Part shown: one piece after another, positions 7,571-15,580 of the stretch
Position numbering within the stretch: position 1 is the stretch's first letter
How the letters are laid out: each line of letters opens with the position of its first letter
Assembly (NCBI GenBank): GCA_040507985.1
Contig: JBEVNR010000032.1
Coordinates: 1-43,473, forward strand
Length of the DNA stretch: 43,473 nt
DNA from: JBEVNR01 sp040507985
GTDB taxonomy: Bacteria; Pseudomonadota; Alphaproteobacteria; Rickettsiales; UBA6187
Reading direction: 5' to 3'
Translations under genes and position numbers: made by a program
The notes under the pieces: generated by a model
The model's database searches: none
Told to the model about the DNA's origin: nothing
What the model saw: only the letters and a program-made list of their open reading frames with translations

Positions 7571-8716
7571 ATGGTGGGGCGTATGCGTTTCGATCGAGAA
7601 AACAAGGACCGATATTCGGTATGGTGGTGGACGGTCGATCGCGTCAGCCTGTTCGTCGTGCTGGCTCTGGTCGCGTTCGGGTGCCTGATGGTCGGTTCCG
7701 CCGGATCGGCGGTGGCGGAACGTTTCGGCGGGGGAGCGTTTTACTTCGTCAACCGCCAGATTATCTTCGCGCTTATCGGATTGTCCGCCATGCTCGGCTT
7801 GTCGATGACAAGCGAATCGGCGTTGCGCCGCATCGCCGTGGGCGGATTCGTTCTGGCGTATCTTTTGACCGCTTTCGCAACGTTTTTCGGGCATGAGCTG
7901 AACGGCGCGAGGCGGTGGTTGTCGATCGCAGGATTTTCGCTTCAGCCTTCGGAATTGCTCAAGCCTTTTTTCTGCGTGACGGTGGCATGGCTGCTGTCTT
8001 TGGGAAAGCGCGAATCCGGGTTTAATGGCTATTTATACGCTTTCATTTGCTATCTTTTCGTCGTGGGCCTATTGCTGAAACAACCGGATTTCGGCATGAC
8101 CATCCTTGTGAGCGCCGTGTGGGCGGCGCAGATATTTCTCTCGGGCATTCCCATATGGCAAACCGTCGTACTCGCCGGGGGCGGATGCGCCTTGTTCGCC
8201 GGCGCCTATTTAACGCTTGAGCACGTGCGCGCCCGCGTCTCCGCTTTTTTAGGGGAGACGGGATATCAGGTCGAACAATCGCTGCGTTCCTTCCGTAGCG
8301 GCGGCATGGGCGGGCGGGGACCGGGCGAAGGGGTGGTCAAGCCCGACTTGCCCGACGCCCACACCGACTTTATTTTCGCCGTTATCGCCGAAGAGTTGGG
8401 CGTTGCCGTTAATCTTGCCGTCATCGGGCTGTATCTTGCCGTGGTGGCGCTGTCCACCCGCCGCTTGCTTAAGGAGCAAAATCTGTTCGTCCTGCTTGCC
8501 GGGTCGGGATTGCTCATTCAATTCGGCTTGCAGGCGATGATAAACATGGCGGTGTCCGTCAACATGCTCCCCGCCAAAGGCATGACGCTTCCGCTTATCA
8601 GCTATGGCGGGTCGTCCATGATGTCAAGCTGCGTCACGCTCGGATTTATTTTACGGATGACGCGCCGCCGGTATGGGCGATGCGCCCCCGGCATAAACGG
8701 ACTTCCGGCGTATTAG
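7571..8716 (+). CDS. ftsW: Septal peptidoglycan glycosyltransferase FtsW
   Basis: FtsW is the SEDS-family polymerase that extends glycan strands from lipid II at the division septum, working with its class B PBP. The 381-residue protein has about ten membrane segments. It shows the SEDS signatures GARRWLSIAGFSLQPSE (112-128) and AHTDFIFAVIAEELG, with Asp266 corresponding to the catalytic aspartate, and a conserved PLISYGGSS near the end. A second in-frame ATG lies 4 codons in, at 7583, and the ribosome-binding site does not decide between them. ftsW is normally inside the mur/fts (dcw) cluster; here it stands alone. FtsW is favoured over RodA, with modest certainty. The stop codon overlaps that of convergent proC. 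Confidence 0.9.
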   Translation: MVGRMRFDRENKDRYSVWWWTVDRVSLFVVLALVAFGCLMVGSAGSAVAERFGGGAFYFVNRQIIFALIGLSAMLGLSMTSESALRRIAVGGFVLAYLLTAFATFFGHELNGARRWLSIAGFSLQPSELLKPFFCVTVAWLLSLGKRESGFNGYLYAFICYLFVVGLLLKQPDFGMTILVSAVWAAQIFLSGIPIWQTVVLAGGGCALFAGAYLTLEHVRARVSAFLGETGYQVEQSLRSFRSGGMGGRGPGEGVVKPDLPDAHTDFIFAVIAEELGVAVNLAVIGLYLAVVALSTRRLLKEQNLFVLLAGSGLLIQFGLQAMINMAVSVNMLPAKGMTLPLISYGGSSMMSSCVTLGFILRMTRRRYGRCAPGINGLPAY

Positions 8717-9588
8717 GCTGTGTGCGCTTTGTGAAACGAGACGATTCCCGTCGCCAGTTCCTTCGCGCGCGCTAAGGCGGCGTCGACCGCGCCTTTGACG
8801 GCGTCGCGCAACAGATTATCGGTCGTCAAGGTTTGTAACGCAGCCTCGGTGGTGCCGCCGGGACTGGCCACCTGCTCGCGCAACGCGGAAAGCGCGCCGC
8901 TTTCCGCCAGGCGTCCGGCGCCGCAAAGGGTGTGTTTTGCCAGGGCTAAGGCGACGTCGCGAGGCAATCCCGCTTTTTCTCCCGCTTCGGCCAAACATTC
9001 CGCGAAATAAAAAAAATAGGCCGGACCGCTGCCGGATATGGCGGTAACGGCGTCGATCAACTCTTCGGACTGTGTTTGAAACGCAACGCCGCCTTGAGAA
9101 AATAACGTTCGCACAAATTCTATGACGTCGCCGCCCGTTTCCGAGGAAGCGAAAAACCCCGTCGCTCCCGCCCCAACCGTCATGGCGAGGTTCGGCATGG
9201 CGCGCACGACGGGAGAAGCGGATCCCAATATTTCTTTATAGACGGCCACCTTCGCTCCCGCCGCTACCGAAATGCAGGGACGGCAGGCGCCGTTCGGAAG
9301 GTTTTTTAATCCGTAACGGACGTAATCTCGCAGCGTTTTTTCTAATTGCTGAGGCTTAACGGCAAATAAAACATAATCGTACCGTAACTGCGAAGCGGCG
9401 ACGGACTCAAGCGAATCGAAACTTTCGTCAAGCTCGGCGGCAAACGTAAGGCTAGGCGCTATTTCTTCCATCCGCTCGTCAACGGCGGCGACGCGCGCTA
9501 TTTTTCCTTTAAGGGCACACTCCGCGATGGCGGCGCCCATGCGACCGCATCCAACGACAAGCAACGTCGGAACCGGGGAATCCATCAT
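8713..9588 (-). CDS. proC: Pyrroline-5-carboxylate reductase
   Basis: ProC reduces 1-pyrroline-5-carboxylate to proline with NAD(P)H, the last step of proline synthesis. The 291-residue product has an N-terminal Rossmann motif VVGCGRMGAAI (about 11-21), the FAVKPQ strand end (about 75-81), and the C-terminal dimerisation domain with ISGSGPAYFFYFAE and a later SPGGTTEAAL motif. The length is slightly above the usual 270. The gene converges on ftsW and the two overlap by 4 bases at their stops. Two ATGs are adjacent at the start; the first is used. No other proline genes are nearby. Confidence 0.95.
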   Translation of the reverse strand: MMDSPVPTLLVVGCGRMGAAIAECALKGKIARVAAVDERMEEIAPSLTFAAELDESFDSLESVAASQLRYDYVLFAVKPQQLEKTLRDYVRYGLKNLPNGACRPCISVAAGAKVAVYKEILGSASPVVRAMPNLAMTVGAGATGFFASSETGGDVIEFVRTLFSQGGVAFQTQSEELIDAVTAISGSGPAYFFYFAECLAEAGEKAGLPRDVALALAKHTLCGAGRLAESGALSALREQVASPGGTTEAALQTLTTDNLLRDAVKGAVDAALARAKELATGIVSFHKAHTA

Positions 9589-9808
9589 GCCATACTCTTA
9601 TTTTTTTGGGGTTAAGTCGAATAACAAGTTCTACCGTAATGTTTTCTTAGCGTAACGCGCAACTTTTTTTCATAAGCTGTATGCATTTTTTGTTTTCTTT
9701 TTTTAAAGCGCCTCTTGTCGACGTGGCTTCGTGACGGTAATGCGCAGGATATGTTCTCGCGGTAAGGACAGGCGATGAACGAAAAAAGGAAAAGCGAGCG
9801 CCGTTCGT

Positions 9809-10279
9809 CTATTGCTCCGTATGAGGTAGCGCGTTGTTGAAGAGCGCTAACGCATCCAATGTTTCCGGTGTGGCGGGTATGTCTGAAATAGTAACCCACG
9901 GATATGTCGGTTTGCCGTCATACAAAGTAATACCTTCGGAACGGTAGAAATCCATAGAGCATTCCATGATCTTAAAACCGGCCTGAGGCAAACCATCCCT
10001 GTTCTTAAAAATTTTTTCAATTTCAGAGATAGCATCGGCAACGGTCTTCCCGGAATTAAGCTTAATAGGGAACGAACAGGCAAGCTTCCCGTTCTTCTTT
10101 TGGCAGGCGTCGTATGTTGTTCCGGAAGTGGAGGATGTTATATTGTCATCCTTGCCGCCTTGTTTTGCAACCACTCCGTCCCAGTCATGCGTAACGTTGG
10201 CCGGATCGCTGTCGCTTCGAGCTGTTTCAACACCGTAACGAATATGCCCAACAACTTTAAAAGAATAGTTGGGCGGCAT
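9809..10279 (-). CDS. Hypothetical protein, unrecognised
   Basis: I do not recognise this 156-residue product. It is polar, with cysteines in YDACQ, LACSFP and IMECSM and a proline-containing C-terminal part, and has no membrane segment or signal peptide in the reading used. The region is less GC-rich than its neighbours. Reading upstream in frame, about seven plausible codons precede the ATG before a TAA, so the N-terminus may be truncated and the gene could be a decayed remnant. No good ribosome-binding site is seen. About 220 bases between it and proC, and about 270 bases between it and ribF, show nothing else I can support. Confidence 0.45.
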   Translation of the reverse strand: MPPNYSFKVVGHIRYGVETARSDSDPANVTHDWDGVVAKQGGKDDNITSSTSGTTYDACQKKNGKLACSFPIKLNSGKTVADAISEIEKIFKNRDGLPQAGFKIMECSMDFYRSEGITLYDGKPTYPWVTISDIPATPETLDALALFNNALPHTEQ

Positions 10280-10553
10280 ATCGGCGAGGCGTCTTAAATA
10301 TTAAGCGCGCTTCTATGTGAAAACGATAGGGCGAATCAAGAAGGGAGATACGAAAGACTGCAAGGATTGGTACGTGACATATAATGGGCGTGCGGGAGAA
10401 AGTATAGGAGAATTTTGAAGGAAAATGAATGAAATGTAAGATTAACGCAGCATCCGCGCACAAGTTACGCCTATGAAATTCTGCACGAAAAAGCGTTTTC
10501 GGAACGGGTTTGGCGCTTTAACAACGCGCCGCGCCATGATATATACGGCGGTC

Positions 10554-11498
10554 ATGACGCACCCCCCACACGCACGGCGCCCCATGAACGCCGCCGACGC
10601 AGCGCGCCCCGTCGTCGCAATAGGAAATTTCGACGGCGTGCATGTCGGCCATCGCCACATTCTTTCCGTCGCGCGGACGGAGGCCGACGCGCGCGGAACC
10701 CATCTTCTTGCCCTTACGTTTGAACCCCATCCGGCGGCTTTTTTTCGGCCGAATTCCCCTCCCTTTCGCCTCACGACGCCCCAAGACAAGGCGGAGTTGC
10801 TTCGCTCCGCCGGCGCCGATTCGGTGGAATGCCTTCCCTTCACGAAGCAATTGGCGAGCACGCCCGCCGATGCGTTCGTCGAAAACATCTTGGCAGAAAA
10901 TTTACGCGCCGCGCACGTGGTCGTGGGGTACGATTTCGCGTTCGGAAAAAACAGGGAGGGAGAGCGAACGATCCTCATGCGTTACGCCGAATCGGGAGCC
11001 TTCGGGGTGACGATATGCGAGGCGTTTTCCCTTACGGAAGGAGAGGCGCCGGCCTCGTCCGGCAAAATACGCGACGCGCTGAGGAAAGGCGATTGCGACG
11101 CGGCCTCGCGCATGCTTGGGCGCCCCATGCGATATAAGGGCCTCGTGGAACGGGGCGACGGCATGGCCGGAAAGACGCTCGGCTTTCCCACCGCCAACAT
11201 GTGCCTCGACGATTACGTCAGGCCGCGCTACGGCGTATATGCGGCGCGCGCGGAGGTAGGGGGAGAATATTTTCCCGCCGTCGTCAATATCGGCGTGCGC
11301 CCTACCGTCGGCGGCATGCGGGAATGGCTGGAAGCCCACCTCTTGCCGCCCTTTAGCGAAGACGTTTACGGAAAAACGATCGCCGTCGAGTTGCTGCGCT
11401 TTATGCGCGACGAACGACGCTTTCCGTCGCTTGACGCGTTAAGGGCCGCAATCGCCCGCGACGTCGAGGACGCGCGCCGCTATGCGGAATCCATGTAA
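10554..11498 (+). CDS. ribF: Bifunctional riboflavin kinase/FAD synthetase RibF
   Basis: RibF phosphorylates riboflavin to FMN and adenylates FMN to FAD in the cytosol. With the start used here the product has 314 residues. The N-terminal adenylyltransferase domain shows GNFDGVHVGH (24-33) and the later SSGKIRDAL motif. The C-terminal riboflavin kinase domain shows GKTLGFPTANM, YGVYAAR, GVRPTVGG and LEAHLLPPF, with the Glu as the likely base. Upstream in-frame starts exist at 10473 and 10536, and a downstream one at 10584; none has a strong Shine-Dalgarno, so the start is uncertain. lspA follows directly, whereas ileS often lies between them in relatives. Confidence 0.9.
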   Translation: MTHPPHARRPMNAADAARPVVAIGNFDGVHVGHRHILSVARTEADARGTHLLALTFEPHPAAFFRPNSPPFRLTTPQDKAELLRSAGADSVECLPFTKQLASTPADAFVENILAENLRAAHVVVGYDFAFGKNREGERTILMRYAESGAFGVTICEAFSLTEGEAPASSGKIRDALRKGDCDAASRMLGRPMRYKGLVERGDGMAGKTLGFPTANMCLDDYVRPRYGVYAARAEVGGEYFPAVVNIGVRPTVGGMREWLEAHLLPPFSEDVYGKTIAVELLRFMRDERRFPSLDALRAAIARDVEDARRYAESM

Positions 11499-11520
11499 TC
11501 CATACGGAGACGACACGCCC

Positions 11521-12003
11521 ATGAAAAACCTTTCCTTCGCCCGATACGTTGTGTACGCCGCGCTATGGGCCGCCGCCGATCTCGCGAGCAAAAAATATAT
11601 GTTCGCCTTTTTGGCGGACAAGCCGGGGCAAGGAATGGAGGTCTTGCCTTTCTTCAATCTCGTGACGGTGCGCAATACGGGCGTGAGTTTCGGCATGTTT
11701 TCGTCCATGCAGTACGGACGGGAAATTCTGCTTGCCGTCGGGTGTCTCGTCGCCTTCGCGATGGGGGTATGGCTATGGCGCACCCCGCATAAAACCGAGG
11801 CGTTCGCCTTGTCGTTGATTATCGGCGGCGCCGCCGGCAACATCGTCGATAGGTGGCGCAACGGCTTCGTGGCCGATTTTCTTGATTTTCACGTCAAGCA
11901 ATTTCATTGGCCGGCGTTTAACCTCGCCGATTCCGTCATTTTTATTGGCGTTGCCTTGCTGATGTGGATGGAGTATAAAAAGTCCAAACTCACGAAAGGA
12001 TGA
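11521..12003 (+). CDS. lspA: Lipoprotein signal peptidase (signal peptidase II)
   Basis: LspA cleaves the signal peptides of lipid-modified prolipoproteins in the inner membrane. The 160-residue product has four membrane segments. The two catalytic aspartates are in GNIVDRWRNG and FNLADSVIFIG, and the family motif VRNTGVSFGMF is present. The ATG at 11521 is preceded by ACGGAGA, which supports it over an in-frame codon 13 positions upstream. It lies 22 bases after ribF and 7 bases before a lipoprotein gene, which is a likely substrate. Confidence 0.95.
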   Translation: MKNLSFARYVVYAALWAAADLASKKYMFAFLADKPGQGMEVLPFFNLVTVRNTGVSFGMFSSMQYGREILLAVGCLVAFAMGVWLWRTPHKTEAFALSLIIGGAAGNIVDRWRNGFVADFLDFHVKQFHWPAFNLADSVIFIGVALLMWMEYKKSKLTKG

Positions 12004-12010
12004 TAGCGGC

Positions 12011-12565
12011 ATGAAATTCCGTTTCTTGACCATACCCTTGGCGGCGCTGCTCTGCGCCTCCGCCTGCGCGAAAGTGAAAAACACCTTGTCGTTGTCCGGA
12101 TCGACGCCGGACGAATTTAGCGTCGTCGGCTCGCAACCCTTGTCCACCCCGCCCGAATTTCGCCTTCCGCCTCCGGGAGAGGAAACTGACGTCTCACGCA
12201 TGCGCGCCGCCTCGTCCCGCCTTTCGGCCTCGACCTTGCGCGGCGAGGGGAACGCGCCCGACGCAAGCCAAGGCGACGCCGGTCGCGTCACCGAAGGCGA
12301 AGGGCGCTTTCTGGATAAAATCGGCGCATCCGACGCCGACGCGCGGGCGCGCGGCGCGCTAGACGCCGAAGCGGAGGCCGAAAAGCCCCGCAGCGTCTTG
12401 CCGACCTTAGGCGGAAACGGCGAAACCGAATCCGTCATCGACGCCGGCGCCGAACGCGCCCGCATCGAAAAAATACGGCAAGAGGGCGGCGACGTCACCG
12501 GCGAAGGCGCCGCTTCCGAGAAAAAAGGAGATCATGGAGTGCTGGGTAAATGGCTGGGCTGGTAG
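12011..12565 (+). CDS. DUF3035 family lipoprotein
   Basis: The 184-residue precursor starts with a lipoprotein signal peptide (MKFRFLTIPLAALLCASAC), with Cys19 as the probable lipidation site. A short conserved block near 31-56, with the shape TPDEFSVV followed by PLSTPPEFRLPPPG, matches the DUF3035 family, which in alphaproteobacteria sits between lspA and an M16 peptidase gene, as here. The rest is Ala/Glu/Gly-rich and probably unstructured. Its role is not known; the conserved order suggests an envelope function shared with the peptidase. It overlaps the next gene by 16 bases. Confidence 0.85.
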   Translation: MKFRFLTIPLAALLCASACAKVKNTLSLSGSTPDEFSVVGSQPLSTPPEFRLPPPGEETDVSRMRAASSRLSASTLRGEGNAPDASQGDAGRVTEGEGRFLDKIGASDADARARGALDAEAEAEKPRSVLPTLGGNGETESVIDAGAERARIEKIRQEGGDVTGEGAASEKKGDHGVLGKWLGW

Positions 12566-13932
12566 CGCGTTGCCGATATTTAACGCGTGCGGCGGCGCTG
12601 GCCGCATGCCTGCATGCCGCGCCGATTTTTGCCGGAGACGCCCTTCCCGAGGTGAATATTCCCGTCCATGTCGACGCTCTAGCAAACGGCATGCAGATAT
12701 TGACGATCGAGAACCATAAAATTCCTGCCGTCAACCATGCGGTATGGTATCGTGTCGGCGCGGTGGACGAACCGCGCGGCAAGGGCGGCATGGCGCATTT
12801 TCTGGAGCATTTGCTGTTCAAGGGCACCGAGCGTTTTCCTAAGGGAACGCTCTCGCGCATGGTAGCCCGTTCGGGCGGGGAAGACAATGCCTTTACCATG
12901 CAGGAAACCACCGGCTATTACCAATACGTGCCAAAGGATCAATTGGAACGCATGATGGAAATAGAAGCCGACCGCATGCAATTCGCAACGTTCTCCCAAG
13001 GTGACGTGGATAGCGAACGGCAAGTCGTGCTCGAGGAACGGCTCATGCGCACCGACAACGAGCCGGAATCGGCGCTGTGGGAGCAAATGCAGCCCGCGTT
13101 GTTCCTGCGCCATCCGTACCGCAACCCCGTCATCGGATGGGCGGAGGAGGTGAAATCCCTCACCCGCGACGATTTGCTCCGATTCTATCGGCGGCATTAC
13201 GCGCCTTCCAACGCCTTCGTCGTCATCGCCGGCGACGTCACGCGCGAGGAAGCCGTCGCCCTCGCCACGAAATATTACGGCAATCTGCCCGCCGCCAAGG
13301 CGTTGCCCCGAAAGGAAACGCCCGTCGAGCCGGACGTGCGCATGGCCGAAACCCGCCTGATCGTGCGCGATCCCCGCACCGACGTGGCGAGCTGGGCGCG
13401 CGCCTACCGCACCGCCTCCTACGACAAAACGGCTCCGGGCGACGCCTACGCCAAGGAAATATTGGCCGACATATTGGGCGGCGGACAAGATTCCCCGCTC
13501 TATAAGGAATTGGTGACGGATAAAAAATTGGCGACCGACGTTTCCGTCTATTACTCGCCGGCGGGATTGCGCTATAGCACGTTTAGCCTGTCGGCCACGG
13601 CGCCGGACGGAAAAGACGTGGAGGAAACCGCTAAGGCCGCCGACGCCTTTCTTCGGCGCGACCCGTCCTTCTGGCTTACCGACGACGCGCTCGACGCCTC
13701 GCGCTCGCGCATGCTCGCCGAGCGCATCTTTCAAAGCGAGGACGTGCGCGGCCTCGCTTTTCTCTACGGCAAATATTTCGCCGTCTTCGGCGACGTCGAT
13801 TACCTGCAACATCGCAACGACGGATTAAAGGCCGTGACGAAAGACGACCTAAGGCGCGCGTTCCTCTCCATGCGCGACGACAGCCGTAACGCGGACGGAT
13901 TTTCGCTTCCGCTCGTCGGGTTAGGTAAATAA
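12550..13932 (+). CDS. M16 family zinc peptidase (periplasmic)
   Basis: The 460-residue protein is an M16 (pitrilysin/processing-peptidase) metallopeptidase. The inverted zinc motif HFLEH lies at 83-87 (ligands His83 and His87, catalytic Glu86), and the third ligand is Glu162 or Glu163 in VVLEER. An N-terminal hydrophobic stretch ending near HAAPIFA (about 22-28) looks like a signal peptide, placing it in the periplasm. A second M16 lobe with RDDLLRFYRRHYAPSN and a C-terminal domain follow. In many alphaproteobacteria two M16 genes, one active and one inactive, lie here; only the active one is present. The substrate is unknown. It overlaps the DUF3035 gene. Confidence 0.9.
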   Translation: MAGLVARCRYLTRAAALAACLHAAPIFAGDALPEVNIPVHVDALANGMQILTIENHKIPAVNHAVWYRVGAVDEPRGKGGMAHFLEHLLFKGTERFPKGTLSRMVARSGGEDNAFTMQETTGYYQYVPKDQLERMMEIEADRMQFATFSQGDVDSERQVVLEERLMRTDNEPESALWEQMQPALFLRHPYRNPVIGWAEEVKSLTRDDLLRFYRRHYAPSNAFVVIAGDVTREEAVALATKYYGNLPAAKALPRKETPVEPDVRMAETRLIVRDPRTDVASWARAYRTASYDKTAPGDAYAKEILADILGGGQDSPLYKELVTDKKLATDVSVYYSPAGLRYSTFSLSATAPDGKDVEETAKAADAFLRRDPSFWLTDDALDASRSRMLAERIFQSEDVRGLAFLYGKYFAVFGDVDYLQHRNDGLKAVTKDDLRRAFLSMRDDSRNADGFSLPLVGLGK

Positions 13933-14095
13933 CTTACTTTGCCTATAAACAGAAAAAAATTAGATTTTTTACCGATAAAATGCATGACTTTTTTTAACTT
14001 TGTTGTAAGTCTTTATAATCAATCTTTTTTGCTGCTATCTCGTTTTCGTTAAAGCGCAGCTCATCATTGTTTACCGATCGGAAAAAATTGTGACG

Positions 14096-15169
14096 ATGCC
14101 TTCTGCTAGAATCGGCTTTATTACAGTTCGTTCTCGCAACCTTTGCTATGCAGTAGAAAAAAAATTCTACGTCACCCAGCATTCCGATACCGATACGATC
14201 TTTAATATAGAAAGTAAATTTAATAAAATGATGCTTTTCTTATGTTTATTTCATGCGAATGTGCAATCGGAAAAGGTGAATTTTGATTCAAACACGCAAG
14301 ATTTTAAAGTAAGCGAAAGCAGCGAAAGCAATGCCGAAGAAAAGAAAAGCATCGGGAATGCTTTTAAGAAATTGGTCTTTAAAAAGCAAGAAATATCCGT
14401 CCTTATTATCTCGGTATATGCGGTAAACGAAAGAATCGCGATTTTTCTCTCTTTTTCCGGATTAAAGACGCTTAAGGAATGGAAAGGAAAAGCGCTTCCC
14501 GACGAGGCGACGATGGTTATCTTTGCACTTCCGGAAGATATATCTTCTCCGAAGACCATTTCTTTGTTCTCGCTTGAAGAAAACCCCTCCCACCCTTTTA
14601 CTGCTTACGTTTGGCATATAATAAATCAAGAAAAAATCGCAATGCTTGATCGAAAGCATTTTTCGTACGCCAGGCTCACTAACGTGGCCATGAAGGAGAA
14701 TTATCTGTATAAGGCGTATTTCGAAGAACTTAAGAATGATTTTGACGCATGGAATTCTGCTGAACGCCGGAACATGGTGAACGCATGCAATTTTTTACAT
14801 TGGCAAAGAAAACAGGCTGAGACTAACCATTGTAGTCTGGATAAGGGCGAGCTAGAACGCTGGATATTCGGTTCCGATCAAAGCCACATACGGGAGAAGA
14901 TTACTGTTGTGGATGAAGACGATCGGAAAGACAAAAGTTCGAGCAATGCGGACATGTCGAGTGATGACGCTTCGACTGTTCTTGGTAGCATTCACGAATA
15001 TTCCGATGTTTTGAATGCTCCTCCCCAATATGATCGGAAACTGTTTGATATTTCAACATTATCCGGTGAGATTATAACGGCAGAGAAAAGTTTTGATTTT
15101 GAAGAATTCTCTCAAATTTCGCTCTTTGTTTCTTTTATGACCTCCCTTGACATTCCTATTGTGGAGTAA
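14096..15169 (+). CDS. AT-rich orphan protein
   Basis: I do not recognise this 357-residue product. Codons are much more AT-rich than in the flanking M16 peptidase and alaS genes, which suggests recent acquisition. There is no clear membrane segment or signal peptide. A mixed alpha/beta region (about 1-240) is followed by a Ser/Asp/Glu-rich, probably flexible segment (about 255-300) and a hydrophobic-acidic tail ending DIPIVE. An in-frame GTG at 14090 is an alternative start; no Shine-Dalgarno is evident. A 200-base inverted-repeat element follows 84 bases after the stop. Possibilities include a host-directed effector or phage/plasmid cargo; nothing in the sequence decides. Confidence 0.65.
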   Translation: MPSARIGFITVRSRNLCYAVEKKFYVTQHSDTDTIFNIESKFNKMMLFLCLFHANVQSEKVNFDSNTQDFKVSESSESNAEEKKSIGNAFKKLVFKKQEISVLIISVYAVNERIAIFLSFSGLKTLKEWKGKALPDEATMVIFALPEDISSPKTISLFSLEENPSHPFTAYVWHIINQEKIAMLDRKHFSYARLTNVAMKENYLYKAYFEELKNDFDAWNSAERRNMVNACNFLHWQRKQAETNHCSLDKGELERWIFGSDQSHIREKITVVDEDDRKDKSSSNADMSSDDASTVLGSIHEYSDVLNAPPQYDRKLFDISTLSGEIITAEKSFDFEEFSQISLFVSFMTSLDIPIVE

Positions 15170-15253
15170 TTTAGAAGTGCGTTATTCCTGCGTTTTGCTA
15201 ACGGGCCGGATCCCGAAGAAAAATTCTTATAAAAAAGAAATTTTAATAAAATA

Positions 15254-15454
15254 TAGGCTGCATGCACTTTTTGAAACGAGCCAATTTTTAGGGATTTTTT
15301 TAGCGAGCTACCGGCCGGCGAAGCTAAAATTTTTTCGTTTTTGCAGGAATAGCGAGTTATCTCAAAAAAACGAACAAAACGTGCAGCAAAAAAGACCAAA
15401 AATTTGGCCGTTTTAGCTACGCTGGCCTATGGCTCAAAAAGTGCACGCAGCCTA
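15254..15454. mobile_element. Short element with inverted terminal repeats (MITE-like)
   Basis: TAGGCTGCATGCACTTTTTGA at the left (starting 15254) and its near-perfect reverse complement at the right (15433-15454, ending GCAGCCTA) bound a 201-base stretch that codes for nothing. One base differs within about 20. The inside is very A/T-rich and contains a further hairpin built on TTTTAGC...GCTAAAA around CCGGCCGG (about 15297-15330). No clear target duplication is seen beyond possible A/T-rich flanks. The layout fits a non-autonomous transposable element or the ends of a decayed insertion sequence. Confidence 0.55.
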
Positions 15455-15580
15455 ATAAGGGGACATGCTATGCAAACATCTGCTGAATCAAAGCCCGTTT
15501 AACGTTTTTTGCATTTCGTTAACGCATACGCGATTAAGGATAGTGTCGTCGTCAACGGCGAAGAGGACGACAAAAGCGTC

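Noticed and set aside
9612..9899. Minus-strand frame of 95 codons between proC and the hypothetical gene
   Set aside because: Overlaps the 3' end of the better-looking frame at 9809-10279, with random composition and no ribosome-binding site.
12679..13812. Open minus-strand frame of 377 codons opposite the M16 peptidase
   Set aside because: An antisense frame of a GC-rich gene with clear catalytic motifs on the other strand. Its composition is His/Arg/Val-rich with no domain.
14096..15169. Possible nucleic-acid deaminase in the orphan protein, suggested by a HANVQSE segment
   Set aside because: The expected HxE with glutamate and the downstream PCxxC motif are not found, so there is no support for a deaminase.
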